NCBI GenBank assembly: GCA_943349825.1
Contig: CALQZQ010000003.1
Location: 124,001-188,000 of the forward strand
Length of the DNA: 64,000 nt
Reading direction: 5' to 3'
Source: Candidatus Peribacteria bacterium
GTDB lineage: Bacteria; Patescibacteriota; Gracilibacteria; UBA1369; 2-02-FULL-48-14
Below, one piece after another: positions 25,104-33,254 of this stretch. Positions within the stretch are counted from its first letter, which is position 1, and every line of letters begins with the position of its first letter. A program made the translations under genes and the position numbers. The notes below the pieces were generated by a model. That model was not told the origin of the DNA. It did not search any database and saw nothing but the letters and a program-made list of their open reading frames with translations.

Positions 25104-25592
25104 ATGCAAATCCGCCCCTACACCCCGGCCGACCACCCTGCTTTCGTAGCCGCCACCGCGCTGCTTCAGGAGTACATCGCCGACCTGGATGACCAAAACG
25201 TGGAACGCCACGGGGCCGATTTCGACGCCCTGGCCTATGCCGATTGGGCTATCAAAGCCGGCTCCGGCTCGGGAGGCCTCCTCCTGGTGGCCGAAGACGA
25301 AGGAAAACTCATCGGTTACCTGGTGGGTGCCCTCCACGAAAACTCCGAACGCCTTGAAATCGAATGCTATCCGGCCAAAGAAGCAGAAGTCCTAGAGCTC
25401 TTCGTGAAAGAAGAATACCGCAAACAGAAAGTCGGCTACTCCCTCATGACCGCGGCCGAAACGCACTTCCGTAACCTTGGCTGCGCAGCTCTTTTAGTGG
25501 AAGGTTTTGCGCCAAACGAAAACGCTCACGCTTTCTACAATCGCCTGGGCTACGTCGATCGGACAATAAACATGCGCAAACCATTGACATAG
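25104..25592 (+). CDS. GNAT family N-acetyltransferase
   Basis: 162 residues. The acetyl-CoA-binding region is EVLELFVKEEYRKQKVGYSLMTAAETHF (motif A, with K/R-x-x-G-x-[GS] as KQKVGYS), followed by CAALLVEGFAPNENAHAFYNRLGYV (motif B). The N-terminus MQIRPYTPADHPAFVAATA is typical. The family acetylates small amines, peptides or protein N-termini; the substrate is unknown. It is followed by a repeat island. Confidence 0.9.
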   Translation: MQIRPYTPADHPAFVAATALLQEYIADLDDQNVERHGADFDALAYADWAIKAGSGSGGLLLVAEDEGKLIGYLVGALHENSERLEIECYPAKEAEVLELFVKEEYRKQKVGYSLMTAAETHFRNLGCAALLVEGFAPNENAHAFYNRLGYVDRTINMRKPLT

Positions 25593-25609
25593 ATAACATT
25601 TACTCCGCA

Positions 25610-25724
25610 CCTCACTCCCGGGAGTGAACTAGGCAATATTTTGAGCTTGTCGATACCCCACGTGGGGTTGCGCCAAAACAAACCCAAACGAGTCAAGTGC
25701 GCCAGGTTGAATTCTTGCCGGGCG
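25610..25724. repeat. Mosaic island of palindromic repeat modules (island C)
   Basis: Three pieces found elsewhere follow each other. CCTCACTCCCGGGAGTGAAC at 25610-25629 matches 4065-4084. ACCCCACGTGGGGT at 25655-25668, followed by TGCGCCAAAACA and a GAGTCAA, matches 55622-55666. CCAGGTTGAATTCTTGCC at 25702 matches 4116 and 59442. The order of modules differs between islands. No gene is evident between 25593 and 25773. Confidence 0.65.
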
Positions 25725-25730
25725 CCAACA

Positions 25731-25761
25731 AAAAAGCCCCCATCGCTGAGGGCCCTTTTAA
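25731..25761 (-). terminator. Rho-independent terminator of the lipoprotein gene at 25774
   Basis: Read on the minus strand, a GC-rich stem (GCCCTC with GGGGGC, loop AGCGAT) is followed by TTTTTT. The same sequence style is found in the terminator at 26320. Confidence 0.65.
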
Positions 25762-25773
25762 AAATCCAAGAAT

Positions 25774-26265
25774 TTAGAGGTTCACTTGGAAGCTTTCGAG
25801 CACTTCAGCGAGGTCGTAGATCTGCATTTCAACTCCGGTAGGATCTTGAGTCTGGTCGTAAGCCCAGACAAAACCATTTTTTTCCATGATCAGCGTAGGC
25901 TTAGGCCCTTCTTCGCTTTGAAGAGTGGTCCATTGCTCCGTAGTGAACATCGTAACGGCAAAAATCTCTACCCCCTGCATATCTTTGATATACAGTGTCT
26001 TCGTTGTACCAAAAGCCCAAGTGGTGTCTTTTTCTTCTTGGGTGATCCCATTCCAATCTGCGGGGATAGTGAGGCTGAAGTTCAAGCCCTCAGCAGTGAA
26101 AACCTCGCCACCTTCAGCGTCTATTTCAGCCATGGCATCGTCCTCGGTACGCGTGTCGACGTCGGTCGTGGTGTCGACAGTGATTTCCTCAGTAACAGGA
26201 GCAGCATTGCATCCGGCAAGCAGTGCGAACAGAGCCATCGAGCTTAAAATGGAGCGGTTTTTCAT
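25774..26265 (-). CDS. Small lipoprotein, 163 aa
   Basis: The signal peptide ends in FALLAGC (Cys19), followed by an acidic Thr-rich linker (about 20-55). The globular part begins FTAEGLNFSLTIPADWNGITQEEKDTTWAFG, a pattern like PsbP-type or small lipoproteins that hold TIPxxW in a beta sandwich. No catalytic motif is seen. ATG 26263-26265 gives a normal signal peptide; a longer frame upstream does not. Function unknown; cell-surface location inferred. Confidence 0.7.
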   Translation of the reverse strand: MKNRSILSSMALFALLAGCNAAPVTEEITVDTTTDVDTRTEDDAMAEIDAEGGEVFTAEGLNFSLTIPADWNGITQEEKDTTWAFGTTKTLYIKDMQGVEIFAVTMFTTEQWTTLQSEEGPKPTLIMEKNGFVWAYDQTQDPTGVEMQIYDLAEVLESFQVNL

Positions 26266-26319
26266 TCCTAAAAAGGTTAAAGTGAAGAAAACATACCAGC
26301 GCTCCTCAAGGGGTGCAAC

Positions 26320-26354
26320 AAAAAGGACCCCCATCGCTGGAGGCCCTTTAATTT
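26320..26354 (-). terminator. Terminator of the infC-rpmI-rplT operon
   Basis: On the minus strand, just after the rplT stop, GGGCCTCC pairs with GGGGGTCC around AGCGAT and is followed by TTTTT. The hairpin resembles the terminator at 25731. Confidence 0.65.
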
Positions 26355-26370
26355 TGAAATCGTCGAGCGA

Positions 26371-26715
26371 CTACTTCACTGCCTCCACAATCTTCGCGAA
26401 CACAGCGGGTTCGTGGATCGCGAGCTCAGAGAGCTGCTTGCGGTCCAGAGCCACCATCTTCTTGGAGAGGAGGAATATGAATCGGCTATAGGATAGTCCT
26501 TGAGCTCGAGTAGCGGCATTGATGCGCGCAGTCCACAACCTTCGGAAGTCGCGCTTTTTGGTGCGACGGTGTGCGTATGCATGCATGCCCGCTTTCATGA
26601 CACGTCGTTTCGCAATGGAGAACAGACGGCCGGAGAGCCCACGGTATCCTTTAGCCGCCTTCAAAATCTTGTTGTGACGACGCTTTTGCGTAGTCCCACG
26701 TTTGACGCGTGCCAT
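26371..26715 (-). CDS. rplT: 50S ribosomal protein L20
   Basis: 114 residues with the L20 pattern ARVKRGTTQKRRHNKILKAAKGYRGLSGRLFSIAKRRVMKAGMHAYAHRRTKKRDFRRLWTARINAA. L20 binds 23S rRNA and is needed early in 50S assembly; in many bacteria it also represses its own operon by binding the mRNA leader. It is the last gene of the infC-rpmI-rplT operon. Confidence 0.98.
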   Translation of the reverse strand: MARVKRGTTQKRRHNKILKAAKGYRGLSGRLFSIAKRRVMKAGMHAYAHRRTKKRDFRRLWTARINAATRAQGLSYSRFIFLLSKKMVALDRKQLSELAIHEPAVFAKIVEAVK

Positions 26716-26727
26716 AAGGTACGGGGT

Positions 26728-26800
26728 TAAGAAATCGCTGGGTTAAACCCTAACGAGGCGGACCTTTAGGCGGTGCGAGCGGCCCAGGTCCAGCCAAGAA
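26728..26800 (-). promoter_or_regulatory. Structured leader between rpmI and rplT
   Basis: The 95-base gap between rpmI and rplT contains potential stems: GGACCT with AGGTCC, and GGGTTAAACCC. L20 controls its operon through mRNA structure in other bacteria, so a regulatory role is possible; this is inference, with no match to a known L20 leader checked. Confidence 0.3.
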
Positions 26801-26810
26801 ATAAATTAAA

Positions 26811-27023
26811 TCAGTTCCACAATAGAGCCTTGAATCGCTTTTCGTCGGACTTATGAACCACGCTCTGGCGTCCACCCATCGTCTTTTGACGGGTTGCCTT
26901 CTGGTTGAGACGGTGGCTATGAGCCGCTTTCTGCATACGGATTTTCCCGCTACCAGTTACTGTAGCTCGTTTTCGAGCTCCAGAGTGAGTGCGCTGTTTT
27001 CCGGGTTTCGCTTTGCCTGGCAT
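26811..27023 (-). CDS. rpmI: 50S ribosomal protein L35
   Basis: 70 residues, basic: MPGKAKPGKQRTHSGARKRATVTGSGKIRMQKAAHSHRLNQKATRQK. This matches L35 (KTxSGAxKRF-like start and SHxLxxKxxRxKR-like centre). Order infC-rpmI-rplT confirms it. The gene starts 10 bases after the infC stop. Confidence 0.95.
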   Translation of the reverse strand: MPGKAKPGKQRTHSGARKRATVTGSGKIRMQKAAHSHRLNQKATRQKTMGGRQSVVHKSDEKRFKALLWN

Positions 27024-27033
27024 TGTACTGGGG

Positions 27034-27549
27034 TTATTTGTGCGGTGATAAGATCATAATCAGGCTATTCCCTTGCCGCTTGGGCTCCTGATCTATCTTG
27101 GCTACGTCGTGAAGCTGTTCCTTCACATAAGTCATTTTCTCGTAACCGAGTTCCATATGTGTAACCTCTCTTCCGCGGAAAATCAAGGTGAATTTGAGAG
27201 AATTGCCGTCTTTCAGGAAGCTCTTACACTGTTTGACCTTCGTATCGATGTCGTTCTTGTCGATGCGAATGGACAGACGAATCCCTTTCATCTCACCCCC
27301 CTTTTGGTGGGCTTTTTGCTTTTGGTCAGCCTTTCTTTGACGGTACAAGTGCTTTCCAAAGTCCATGATGCGGCACACCGGCGGGAACACCGTGGGAGAC
27401 ACCTCAATCAGATCAAGTCCCATCTCTTTGGCCAGGGCCAGCGCTTTCGCGGTGCCCATCACGCCTCCTTGCACATCCGTGCCATCTTCAGCGATCAACC
27501 TTACGGTCTGCGCTTTGATCTCTTCGTTTCTGCGTAATTGTTTAGCTAT
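27034..27549 (-). CDS. infC: Translation initiation factor IF-3, probable AUA start
   Basis: The full IF-3 is seen if the frame begins at ATA 27547-27549: IAKQLRRNEEIKAQTVRLIAEDG is the family N-terminus, followed by DLIEVSPTVFPPVCRIMDFGKHLYR and the C-terminal domain (IRIDKNDIDTKVKQCKSFLKDG). No ATG, GTG or TTG lies upstream before the in-frame TAA at 27559-27561. The first standard codon (TTG at 27496-27498) would delete 17 conserved residues. infC is known to use rare AUU, AUC or AUA starts, which IF-3 itself discriminates against, giving autoregulation. Here 171 residues result with AUA. Confidence 0.9.
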   Translation of the reverse strand: MAKQLRRNEEIKAQTVRLIAEDGTDVQGGVMGTAKALALAKEMGLDLIEVSPTVFPPVCRIMDFGKHLYRQRKADQKQKAHQKGGEMKGIRLSIRIDKNDIDTKVKQCKSFLKDGNSLKFTLIFRGREVTHMELGYEKMTYVKEQLHDVAKIDQEPKRQGNSLIMILSPHK

Positions 27550-27665
27550 AGGGTTGAGTTAAAAACCGAAGGTGATTGTAGGGATTTTTAAGGTTGAAGT
27601 CAAGGAGTGGTGCCAGCGCAGAGCAGGTATTGAGATTCCAGGTCTTTTCCTCTACCCTATACGCT

Positions 27666-28343
27666 ATGAAACAACTCCATATTCCCGGCGACTGGGCCGC
27701 GCCCATGGCCTTTGCACTCGTAGGCGCGGGTATCTTTTTGAGAGACATGTGGGCTTCTGAGCAGTACGACATGCCTGGAGGAAATATTATAGCAGGGATT
27801 TTCCTGGTAGTGGCTGCCTTTTTGTCTGTGGCCGCTGTGCGGGGCCGAAGCATCCAAGACTCTGCCACGGTTTATTACAGCGATGCAAAACCGACTGAGT
27901 TTGTCTTTGTAGCTTTTGGTGCCGGCTTCTTGTTTCTCGCCGTCTTCGGCCTTGCATCCGTGATTCAAGAAAAATACTTAGCTGGAATCGTATTGGCACT
28001 CATTATGAGTTACGGCGTCTTCTACTTGGTATACATAATACTTCTGAAAGTGCATATTGTGGTCTTCAATACGGACAAAACCTTTCTGACCATGCAGGGT
28101 AAACCCTGGTCATTCACACGCCATTATAAAGCCAGTGACTTCAGCAGCTTGAGCATGGGAATACAATACGATGGAAAAGTAGCAAGAAGTCATGGGCCCA
28201 CTAAAATGTACTGCACCTTCGCCGTGAACGGAGAAAAAAAGGTCTTACTCCTGCGCGACACCTCGATCGAAAAAGCACGCGAAACAGTCAAGAACATCAC
28301 CCGCCTCACGGGACTCAAGTTGGTCGGTGAAGAACCCAAGTAA
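27666..28343 (+). CDS. Membrane protein, 225 aa
   Basis: Four membrane helices are visible: about 11-28, 40-60, 78-100 and 105-130. A soluble C-terminal part follows with alternating beta strands (VHIVVFNTDKTFLTMQG ... MYCTFAVNGEKKVLLLRDTSIEKARETVKNI). That tail resembles a PH-like fold as in other bacterial membrane proteins, but no family is certain. ATG 27666 is preferred because it starts directly at the first conserved-looking segment; the frame extends 24 codons upstream. It precedes ispG by 13 bases. Confidence 0.65.
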   Translation: MKQLHIPGDWAAPMAFALVGAGIFLRDMWASEQYDMPGGNIIAGIFLVVAAFLSVAAVRGRSIQDSATVYYSDAKPTEFVFVAFGAGFLFLAVFGLASVIQEKYLAGIVLALIMSYGVFYLVYIILLKVHIVVFNTDKTFLTMQGKPWSFTRHYKASDFSSLSMGIQYDGKVARSHGPTKMYCTFAVNGEKKVLLLRDTSIEKARETVKNITRLTGLKLVGEEPK

Positions 28344-28356
28344 TAAGCCACCTCCA

Positions 28357-29436
28357 ATGTCTATTCCCCGACGACAAACCCGAACCTGCACCATTGGCAT
28401 CGATCCCGCCAAGCGCGTGTTCGTGGGCAGTGAGCACCCCGTGGCCATCCAAACCATGTGCATGGGCAAAACCGAAGACGTGGCCGGGTGCATCGCGGAG
28501 GTCAAAACCGTGGAAGACTTGGGCTGCGATGTGATCCGCCTGGCCATGCCGAGCCTGGACGCCGCCAAAGCCATCGAGCCGATCAAAGCAAAAACCAAAC
28601 TCCCCATCGTCGCAGACATTCACTTCGACCCCCGCCTCGCCATCGCTGCGCTGGACTACGGCGCCGACAAAATCCGCATCAACCCCGGGAATTTTTTTGA
28701 TAAAAGCTACCTTGAAAAAGTCATCACGCTGGCTGCCAAAAAAGGAGCAGCGCTGCGCATTGGCGTGAACGCCGGTTCTTTGGAAAAAGATTTGTGGGAA
28801 AAACACGGCGCCCCTACCGCGGAAGCCCTCGCCGAATCCGCCCTTCGCTGGGTGAAATTCGTGGAGGATCTTGGATTTTTTAACTTCGTGGTCTCCATCA
28901 AAAGTGAACGCGTGCCCGTGATGGTGGAGGCCTACCAACGCTTTGCCGCTGCCGGCAACGATGTGCCTCTGCACCTCGGAGTCACGCACGCCGGACTACT
29001 GATTCCCGGCACCGTCAAAAACGCGCTCGGCATCGGCACGCTGCTGATGCAAGGCATCGGTGACACCATCCGCGCGTCCATCACGGACGACATTGTGAAA
29101 GAAGTCGAAGTCTGCAAAAGCATTTTGAAAGCCATCGGCCTCTACGAAAAAGAACCGGACATCATCGCCTGCCCCACCTGCGGCCGCATCGAAGTGGACC
29201 TTCCGCAAATGGTGGAAAAAGTCACCGCCGCCCTCGCCCACCTCAAAAAACCCGTGCGCGTCGCCGTGATGGGTTGCGTGGTGAACTCCGTGGGCGAAGC
29301 CAAAGAATCCGACTTCGCCATCGCCTCCGGCAAACACGCCGGCGCCCTTTACTACAAAGGCGAACTCTACAAAGCTAATGTGCCGGAAGCGGAGCTGGTG
29401 CCGGAACTTTTAAAACTAATCGAAGAAAAAACATGA
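28357..29436 (+). CDS. ispG: 4-hydroxy-3-methylbut-2-enyl diphosphate synthase
   Basis: 359 residues, bacterial length without the plant insert. The N-terminal barrel has PVAIQTMCMGKTEDV and VADIHFDPRLAIAALDYGADKIRINPGN. The iron-sulfur domain has C272, C275 (ACPTCGRIE) and C307 (MGCVVNSVGEAKE), with Glu314 as the fourth ligand. The enzyme converts MEcPP to HMBPP in the MEP pathway using a [4Fe-4S] cluster. dxr, ispDF and ispE follow within 7 kb on the same strand. The stop overlaps the next gene by ATGA. Confidence 0.97.
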   Translation: MSIPRRQTRTCTIGIDPAKRVFVGSEHPVAIQTMCMGKTEDVAGCIAEVKTVEDLGCDVIRLAMPSLDAAKAIEPIKAKTKLPIVADIHFDPRLAIAALDYGADKIRINPGNFFDKSYLEKVITLAAKKGAALRIGVNAGSLEKDLWEKHGAPTAEALAESALRWVKFVEDLGFFNFVVSIKSERVPVMVEAYQRFAAAGNDVPLHLGVTHAGLLIPGTVKNALGIGTLLMQGIGDTIRASITDDIVKEVEVCKSILKAIGLYEKEPDIIACPTCGRIEVDLPQMVEKVTAALAHLKKPVRVAVMGCVVNSVGEAKESDFAIASGKHAGALYYKGELYKANVPEAELVPELLKLIEEKT

Positions 29437-30209
29437 TCCACAAAAACTCTAAATGGAAGCTCACCTTCAAAACCTTGCCCTTTGTGGTCCTCGTGCTGGT
29501 TTTAAAACTAGCGGTGCATGAGCTTGGCTACGAAGTGCTGTCTTTGACGGCACTGTTCACGGCTATCATCTCCGCCAACATCTTTTTGATTGGGTTTCTG
29601 ATTTCCGGTACGCTGGTGGATTACAAGGAAAGTGAAAAAATTCCAAGCGATTTAGCCTCGAGCATTCAAAGCCTTGGGGATGAAGGGCTCATACTTTATA
29701 CGAGCAAAAAAGCACCTGCAGCTAAGACTTACTTGAGTAAAGTGCTTGCCCTCAATCAGGCGCTGCTCGAGTGGTTTCACAAAAAAGAAAAAACAGACTC
29801 AGTGATGAAAAAAATCACCAGCCTCAACGAAGACTTCCTCGCCTTCGAAAGTCTCACTCAAGCAAACTTCATCACCCGCTTAAAGCAGGAGCAAAACCTG
29901 CTTCGAAAAACCATCAACCGCGCACAAGTGATTCGCGAAACCTCCTTTTTAGCAACAGGTTATGCGGTGGCAGAAATCATCACGGTCATTTTGGTGGTGG
30001 CGCTCGTGTTTATTCACATGGAGCCCTTTTACGAAAGTCTTTTCTTCGCGACGTTCATCAGTTTTATGCTCATCTACATGATTTTCTTCATCAAAGATTT
30101 GGACAATCCTTTCGATTACAGCTCCGAAATAGCAGAAGAAGTTTCTTTAAAGCCTTTGGTGGAAAGTCATAGGAGGCTTGAAGCCGATTGCAATTTCCTT
30201 AAAAAATGA
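29433..30209 (+). CDS. Membrane protein, bestrophin-like/DUF4239-like, 258 aa
   Basis: Four membrane helices occur: two near the N-terminus (about 14-32, 38-62) and two near the C-terminus (about 178-200, 204-224). A helical soluble middle lies between them, with EKIPSDLASSIQSLGDEG. The C-terminal KDLDNPFDYSS tail after the last helix is characteristic of DUF4239/bestrophin-like proteins. A channel function is only inferred. It is translationally coupled on both sides: ATGA with ispG and ATGA with the lipoprotein at 30206. Confidence 0.65.
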   Translation: MIHKNSKWKLTFKTLPFVVLVLVLKLAVHELGYEVLSLTALFTAIISANIFLIGFLISGTLVDYKESEKIPSDLASSIQSLGDEGLILYTSKKAPAAKTYLSKVLALNQALLEWFHKKEKTDSVMKKITSLNEDFLAFESLTQANFITRLKQEQNLLRKTINRAQVIRETSFLATGYAVAEIITVILVVALVFIHMEPFYESLFFATFISFMLIYMIFFIKDLDNPFDYSSEIAEEVSLKPLVESHRRLEADCNFLKK

Positions 30210-30946
30210 AAACACTCGCAATGCGCCCATTCACACGTCCTCTCCTCGGCCTCTTCCTCACCTTCACTTTGACATGGTCCGCTTGCTCATCCGGCACGCC
30301 GGAAGTCACGAGCAGTGGGAACGACAAAATCCCCGTCGCTGCTGAGGAAGAATTGCTTAAGCTTTTTGATGTTTACCAGTTGAATGTGGAGGCGCACCTG
30401 AATCAGCCCGAACTGTATACCTTCATCTACTACTCTCTACTCTACACCGGTGAAACTTATTCGCACAATTTGGGAGGCGTCACTACCAACCAAGTCTTCT
30501 TCAACGAAGACGGACGGGAAGCCGTATACGATGCAGATGGGAACTCAGTGGAAGACTGTACCAATAAAGGCAGTTACAACTACTACCTTTACAACAAAGA
30601 TCCCTTTTTGCATTTTGTTTATGATTCCTATCCGTGGATAATTTGGGGTGGTTGCGAAACGGACACCAGCACTGTGGAAGAACGCGTCGAAGCTTATGCA
30701 CGCGATTTTCTCAATGGAGCCTCAATATTCAAACCTCATTGGGACGAGGTAGAAGCCATGGATCCAGTCTTGGTGACAGACAAAGGAGACGTCGTGGCAC
30801 TCAACTTATTCATCAAAATTTTTCAAACTGACGAACTTAGCAATTATAAATACGACGGCACAGATCCATGGGTCACTGATGAATCCGCATTCGAACTGTT
30901 TTCAACACAAGTGAAAGAAATCATGCTGCAGGTTTTAGTGGAGTAG
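30206..30946 (+). CDS. Lipoprotein, 246 aa
   Basis: A signal peptide with lipobox LTWSAC (Cys27) is seen; a start at the second Met (MRPFTR) would give a more usual length. The mature part contains several aromatic residues and one Cys pair (EDCTNKG, WGGCETD) but no family motif. It overlaps the membrane gene at 29433 by four bases, so it probably works with that protein at the membrane. Function unknown. Confidence 0.7.
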   Translation: MKTLAMRPFTRPLLGLFLTFTLTWSACSSGTPEVTSSGNDKIPVAAEEELLKLFDVYQLNVEAHLNQPELYTFIYYSLLYTGETYSHNLGGVTTNQVFFNEDGREAVYDADGNSVEDCTNKGSYNYYLYNKDPFLHFVYDSYPWIIWGGCETDTSTVEERVEAYARDFLNGASIFKPHWDEVEAMDPVLVTDKGDVVALNLFIKIFQTDELSNYKYDGTDPWVTDESAFELFSTQVKEIMLQVLVE

Positions 30947-30993
30947 ACCGCCTTCGAGGGATAGGTTAAAATGCGGCCTACTCAACGAATTCA

Positions 30994-32064
30994 ATGAAAA
31001 CCCTCGCTCTTTTCGGTTCCACCGGCTCCATCGGCAAACAAACGTTGGAAGTGCTCCGCGCTTTCCCCGGCGAATTTGAAGTGGTGGGACTGACGGCGCT
31101 CACCAACGCCGAACTCCTTGCCGAACAAGCCGCATCTTTGCACGTGCAAACTTTCCTCGCCCCCACTCCCGAACAAATCGACGCCCTCATTGACCGCGCC
31201 GACTATGTCATCAACGCCGTGCCCGGTTTCGACGGACTCGCCATTTCTTTGGCCGCCGTGAACGCCGGAAAAATTCTACTGAGCGCGAACAAAGAATCCC
31301 TCGCCATCGCGGGCCGCTTCCTCCGCGAACTCGCCCAAAAAACCGGCGCCGAAATCCGCCCGCTCGACAGCGAAGCTTCCGCCATTTGGCAGCTGCTCAC
31401 CGAGCACGAAGAAATTTCTTCCGTCACCCTCACCTGCTCCGGCGGTCCCTTCCGCGGCCTCACCACCGCCGAGCTCGCAAGCGTCACCATCGAACAAGCC
31501 CTCGCCCACCCCACGTGGAAAATGGGCCCAAAAGTGTCCATCGATTCCGCAACCCTCATCAACAAAATCCTCGAAGTCTACGAAGTCCACAATCTCTTCG
31601 ACATTCCTCTCAAAGACATCCACATCACCATTCATCCGCAGAGCCTCGTGCACAGCATGGTCCACACCAAAACCGGCGCCACCAAAATGCACATCACGCA
31701 AAACGACATGCGCCTCTTCATTTCCTACGCGCTGCACTACCCCGAGCAACCCGACTGTCCCTGGCCCATCGAACGTCACCGCCGCAGCGAAATGGATTTT
31801 ACTCCGCCCGATTCAAAAACTTTCCGCAGCCTTCAGTGGTTCGAGCTCCACAAAGGCAATCCCAATTTCCCGATTATTTTGAACGCGCTCAACGATCTTG
31901 CCGTGGCCCGCTTTCTTCGTGGTGAAATTTCTTTCCTCGGTATTTATGATTTTATCGAAAAAGGGCTGGAGCGCTATCTCTGGGAAACCCCACCCAGTTC
32001 ACTAGAAGAAATGCTCAGGTTCCACGGAAAAATACAAGCTGGATTCCGTACTCCAATTATGTAG
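30994..32064 (+). CDS. dxr: 1-deoxy-D-xylulose 5-phosphate reductoisomerase
   Basis: 356 residues, slightly short (usual 380-400). NADPH motif LFGSTGSIGKQTLEVLRA, then ANKESLAIAG, metal and substrate residues in RPLDSEASAIWQLL, CSGGPFRG, and HPTWKMGPKVSIDSATLINKILEV. The final helical domain is present but reduced. It catalyses conversion of DXP to MEP, the committed step of the MEP pathway. ispDF and ispE are downstream on the same strand. No dxs or ispH was found in the window. Confidence 0.97.
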   Translation: MKTLALFGSTGSIGKQTLEVLRAFPGEFEVVGLTALTNAELLAEQAASLHVQTFLAPTPEQIDALIDRADYVINAVPGFDGLAISLAAVNAGKILLSANKESLAIAGRFLRELAQKTGAEIRPLDSEASAIWQLLTEHEEISSVTLTCSGGPFRGLTTAELASVTIEQALAHPTWKMGPKVSIDSATLINKILEVYEVHNLFDIPLKDIHITIHPQSLVHSMVHTKTGATKMHITQNDMRLFISYALHYPEQPDCPWPIERHRRSEMDFTPPDSKTFRSLQWFELHKGNPNFPIILNALNDLAVARFLRGEISFLGIYDFIEKGLERYLWETPPSSLEEMLRFHGKIQAGFRTPIM

Positions 32065-32090
32065 ACTAAGACCACTTAATACAAACCCCT

Positions 32091-33254
32091 ATGCGTCAAA
32101 TCTTCAAAATAAGTTTGCTCAGCCTCCTCGCTTTATCGGCATGCACGAGTACGCCCTCCACCACTGTTTCAACAAGCAACGAACCCACAGAGCAACAAGT
32201 GGAAGCTCAAGAAATAGTTTGGGAAAACATGAACCTCTCCGAACAACTGGATATACAAGTGCAGAATGTGCCAGCGCTCCTCTACTCTCAAGAGGGCACT
32301 ATAGTGGGGAGCTTTTACGACGAAAACAGAGTCAGCTATATAGTGCGTAGTGAAGATTTGGGCGACACGTGGACCAAGCATGCTCTAGACAAAGAAATCA
32401 CCAATCCAAGAGTGCTTTTGGAAGCAAAGGACGGCACCATTTATTTGGGGGCCGGTGTTACCGGAACAGCGAGCCCTATTTGGAGCAGTAGTGATGATGG
32501 GAAAACCTGGAAAGATCTAGGCCAAGGTGTTCTCCCCAATCAAAGCGCGAAAACCGTTTGGGATATTCTGGAACTTCCAACAGGAGAAATTCTTCTCGCA
32601 ACCGATTCTCTTGCAAATGATCCCAAGCAAGACAATCCCGGTATCTACCAGTGGGATGGAAAAAACTTGAGCGAATTCGCACAGCTCCCCGGTTTAGGAG
32701 TTCTCAGTTTAGCCATAGATGCAGAGGGCACCATCTACGCAGCCACGGAAGAAAGCGCAGAGCACGACGATCCAGCGCTTGCGGGGCAGGCTCACGTATT
32801 CCGATCTACGGATGGGGGAAAAACATGGACAGACACGGGTCTTTTAGATGGAGCGAACCGCGTCTACACACTTCTGGTCCTTTCCGATGGAGAGACCCTC
32901 ATGGCCGGAACGGGTATCCGTGGTGAACTGTACCGAAGCACCGATCAAGGAGACACCTGGATTCGCCTCGAACACACCCCACAAGGAGTGAAAACCGCAC
33001 AAGAAAACAAGGTCGAAATGAAAGGTGCGGTGTCTCGTATTTATAACCTTTTGGAAACAGACGAGGGAATCATTTTGGCCGGCACAGGCAATAGTACTGG
33101 GGATGTTTTTCAACTCGATGAAAAGGATCAGTGGACTCTCACAGCAAAAGACCATCAATCCATCGTAGTATGGGGGCTGCTACAAACACCAGACGGCACG
33201 CTGTGGGCAGGCACAGGTTCCTATGGAGGAGATATTTTGAAGTTCAAGCCATGA
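32091..33254 (+). CDS. Lipoprotein with BNR/Asp-box beta-propeller
   Basis: Lipobox ALSAC (Cys18). The rest is a beta-propeller with repeated Asp-box motifs: SEDLGDTWTKH, SSDDGKTWKDLG, STDGGKTWTDTG and STDQGDTWIRL, spaced about 60-80 residues. Such propellers occur in sialidases and photosynthesis assembly factors, but no catalytic residues of a sialidase are seen, so binding or scaffolding at the surface is more likely. The stop overlaps the ATG of ispDF (ATGA at 33251), placing a surface protein inside the MEP gene group. Confidence 0.85.
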   Translation: MRQIFKISLLSLLALSACTSTPSTTVSTSNEPTEQQVEAQEIVWENMNLSEQLDIQVQNVPALLYSQEGTIVGSFYDENRVSYIVRSEDLGDTWTKHALDKEITNPRVLLEAKDGTIYLGAGVTGTASPIWSSSDDGKTWKDLGQGVLPNQSAKTVWDILELPTGEILLATDSLANDPKQDNPGIYQWDGKNLSEFAQLPGLGVLSLAIDAEGTIYAATEESAEHDDPALAGQAHVFRSTDGGKTWTDTGLLDGANRVYTLLVLSDGETLMAGTGIRGELYRSTDQGDTWIRLEHTPQGVKTAQENKVEMKGAVSRIYNLLETDEGIILAGTGNSTGDVFQLDEKDQWTLTAKDHQSIVVWGLLQTPDGTLWAGTGSYGGDILKFKP

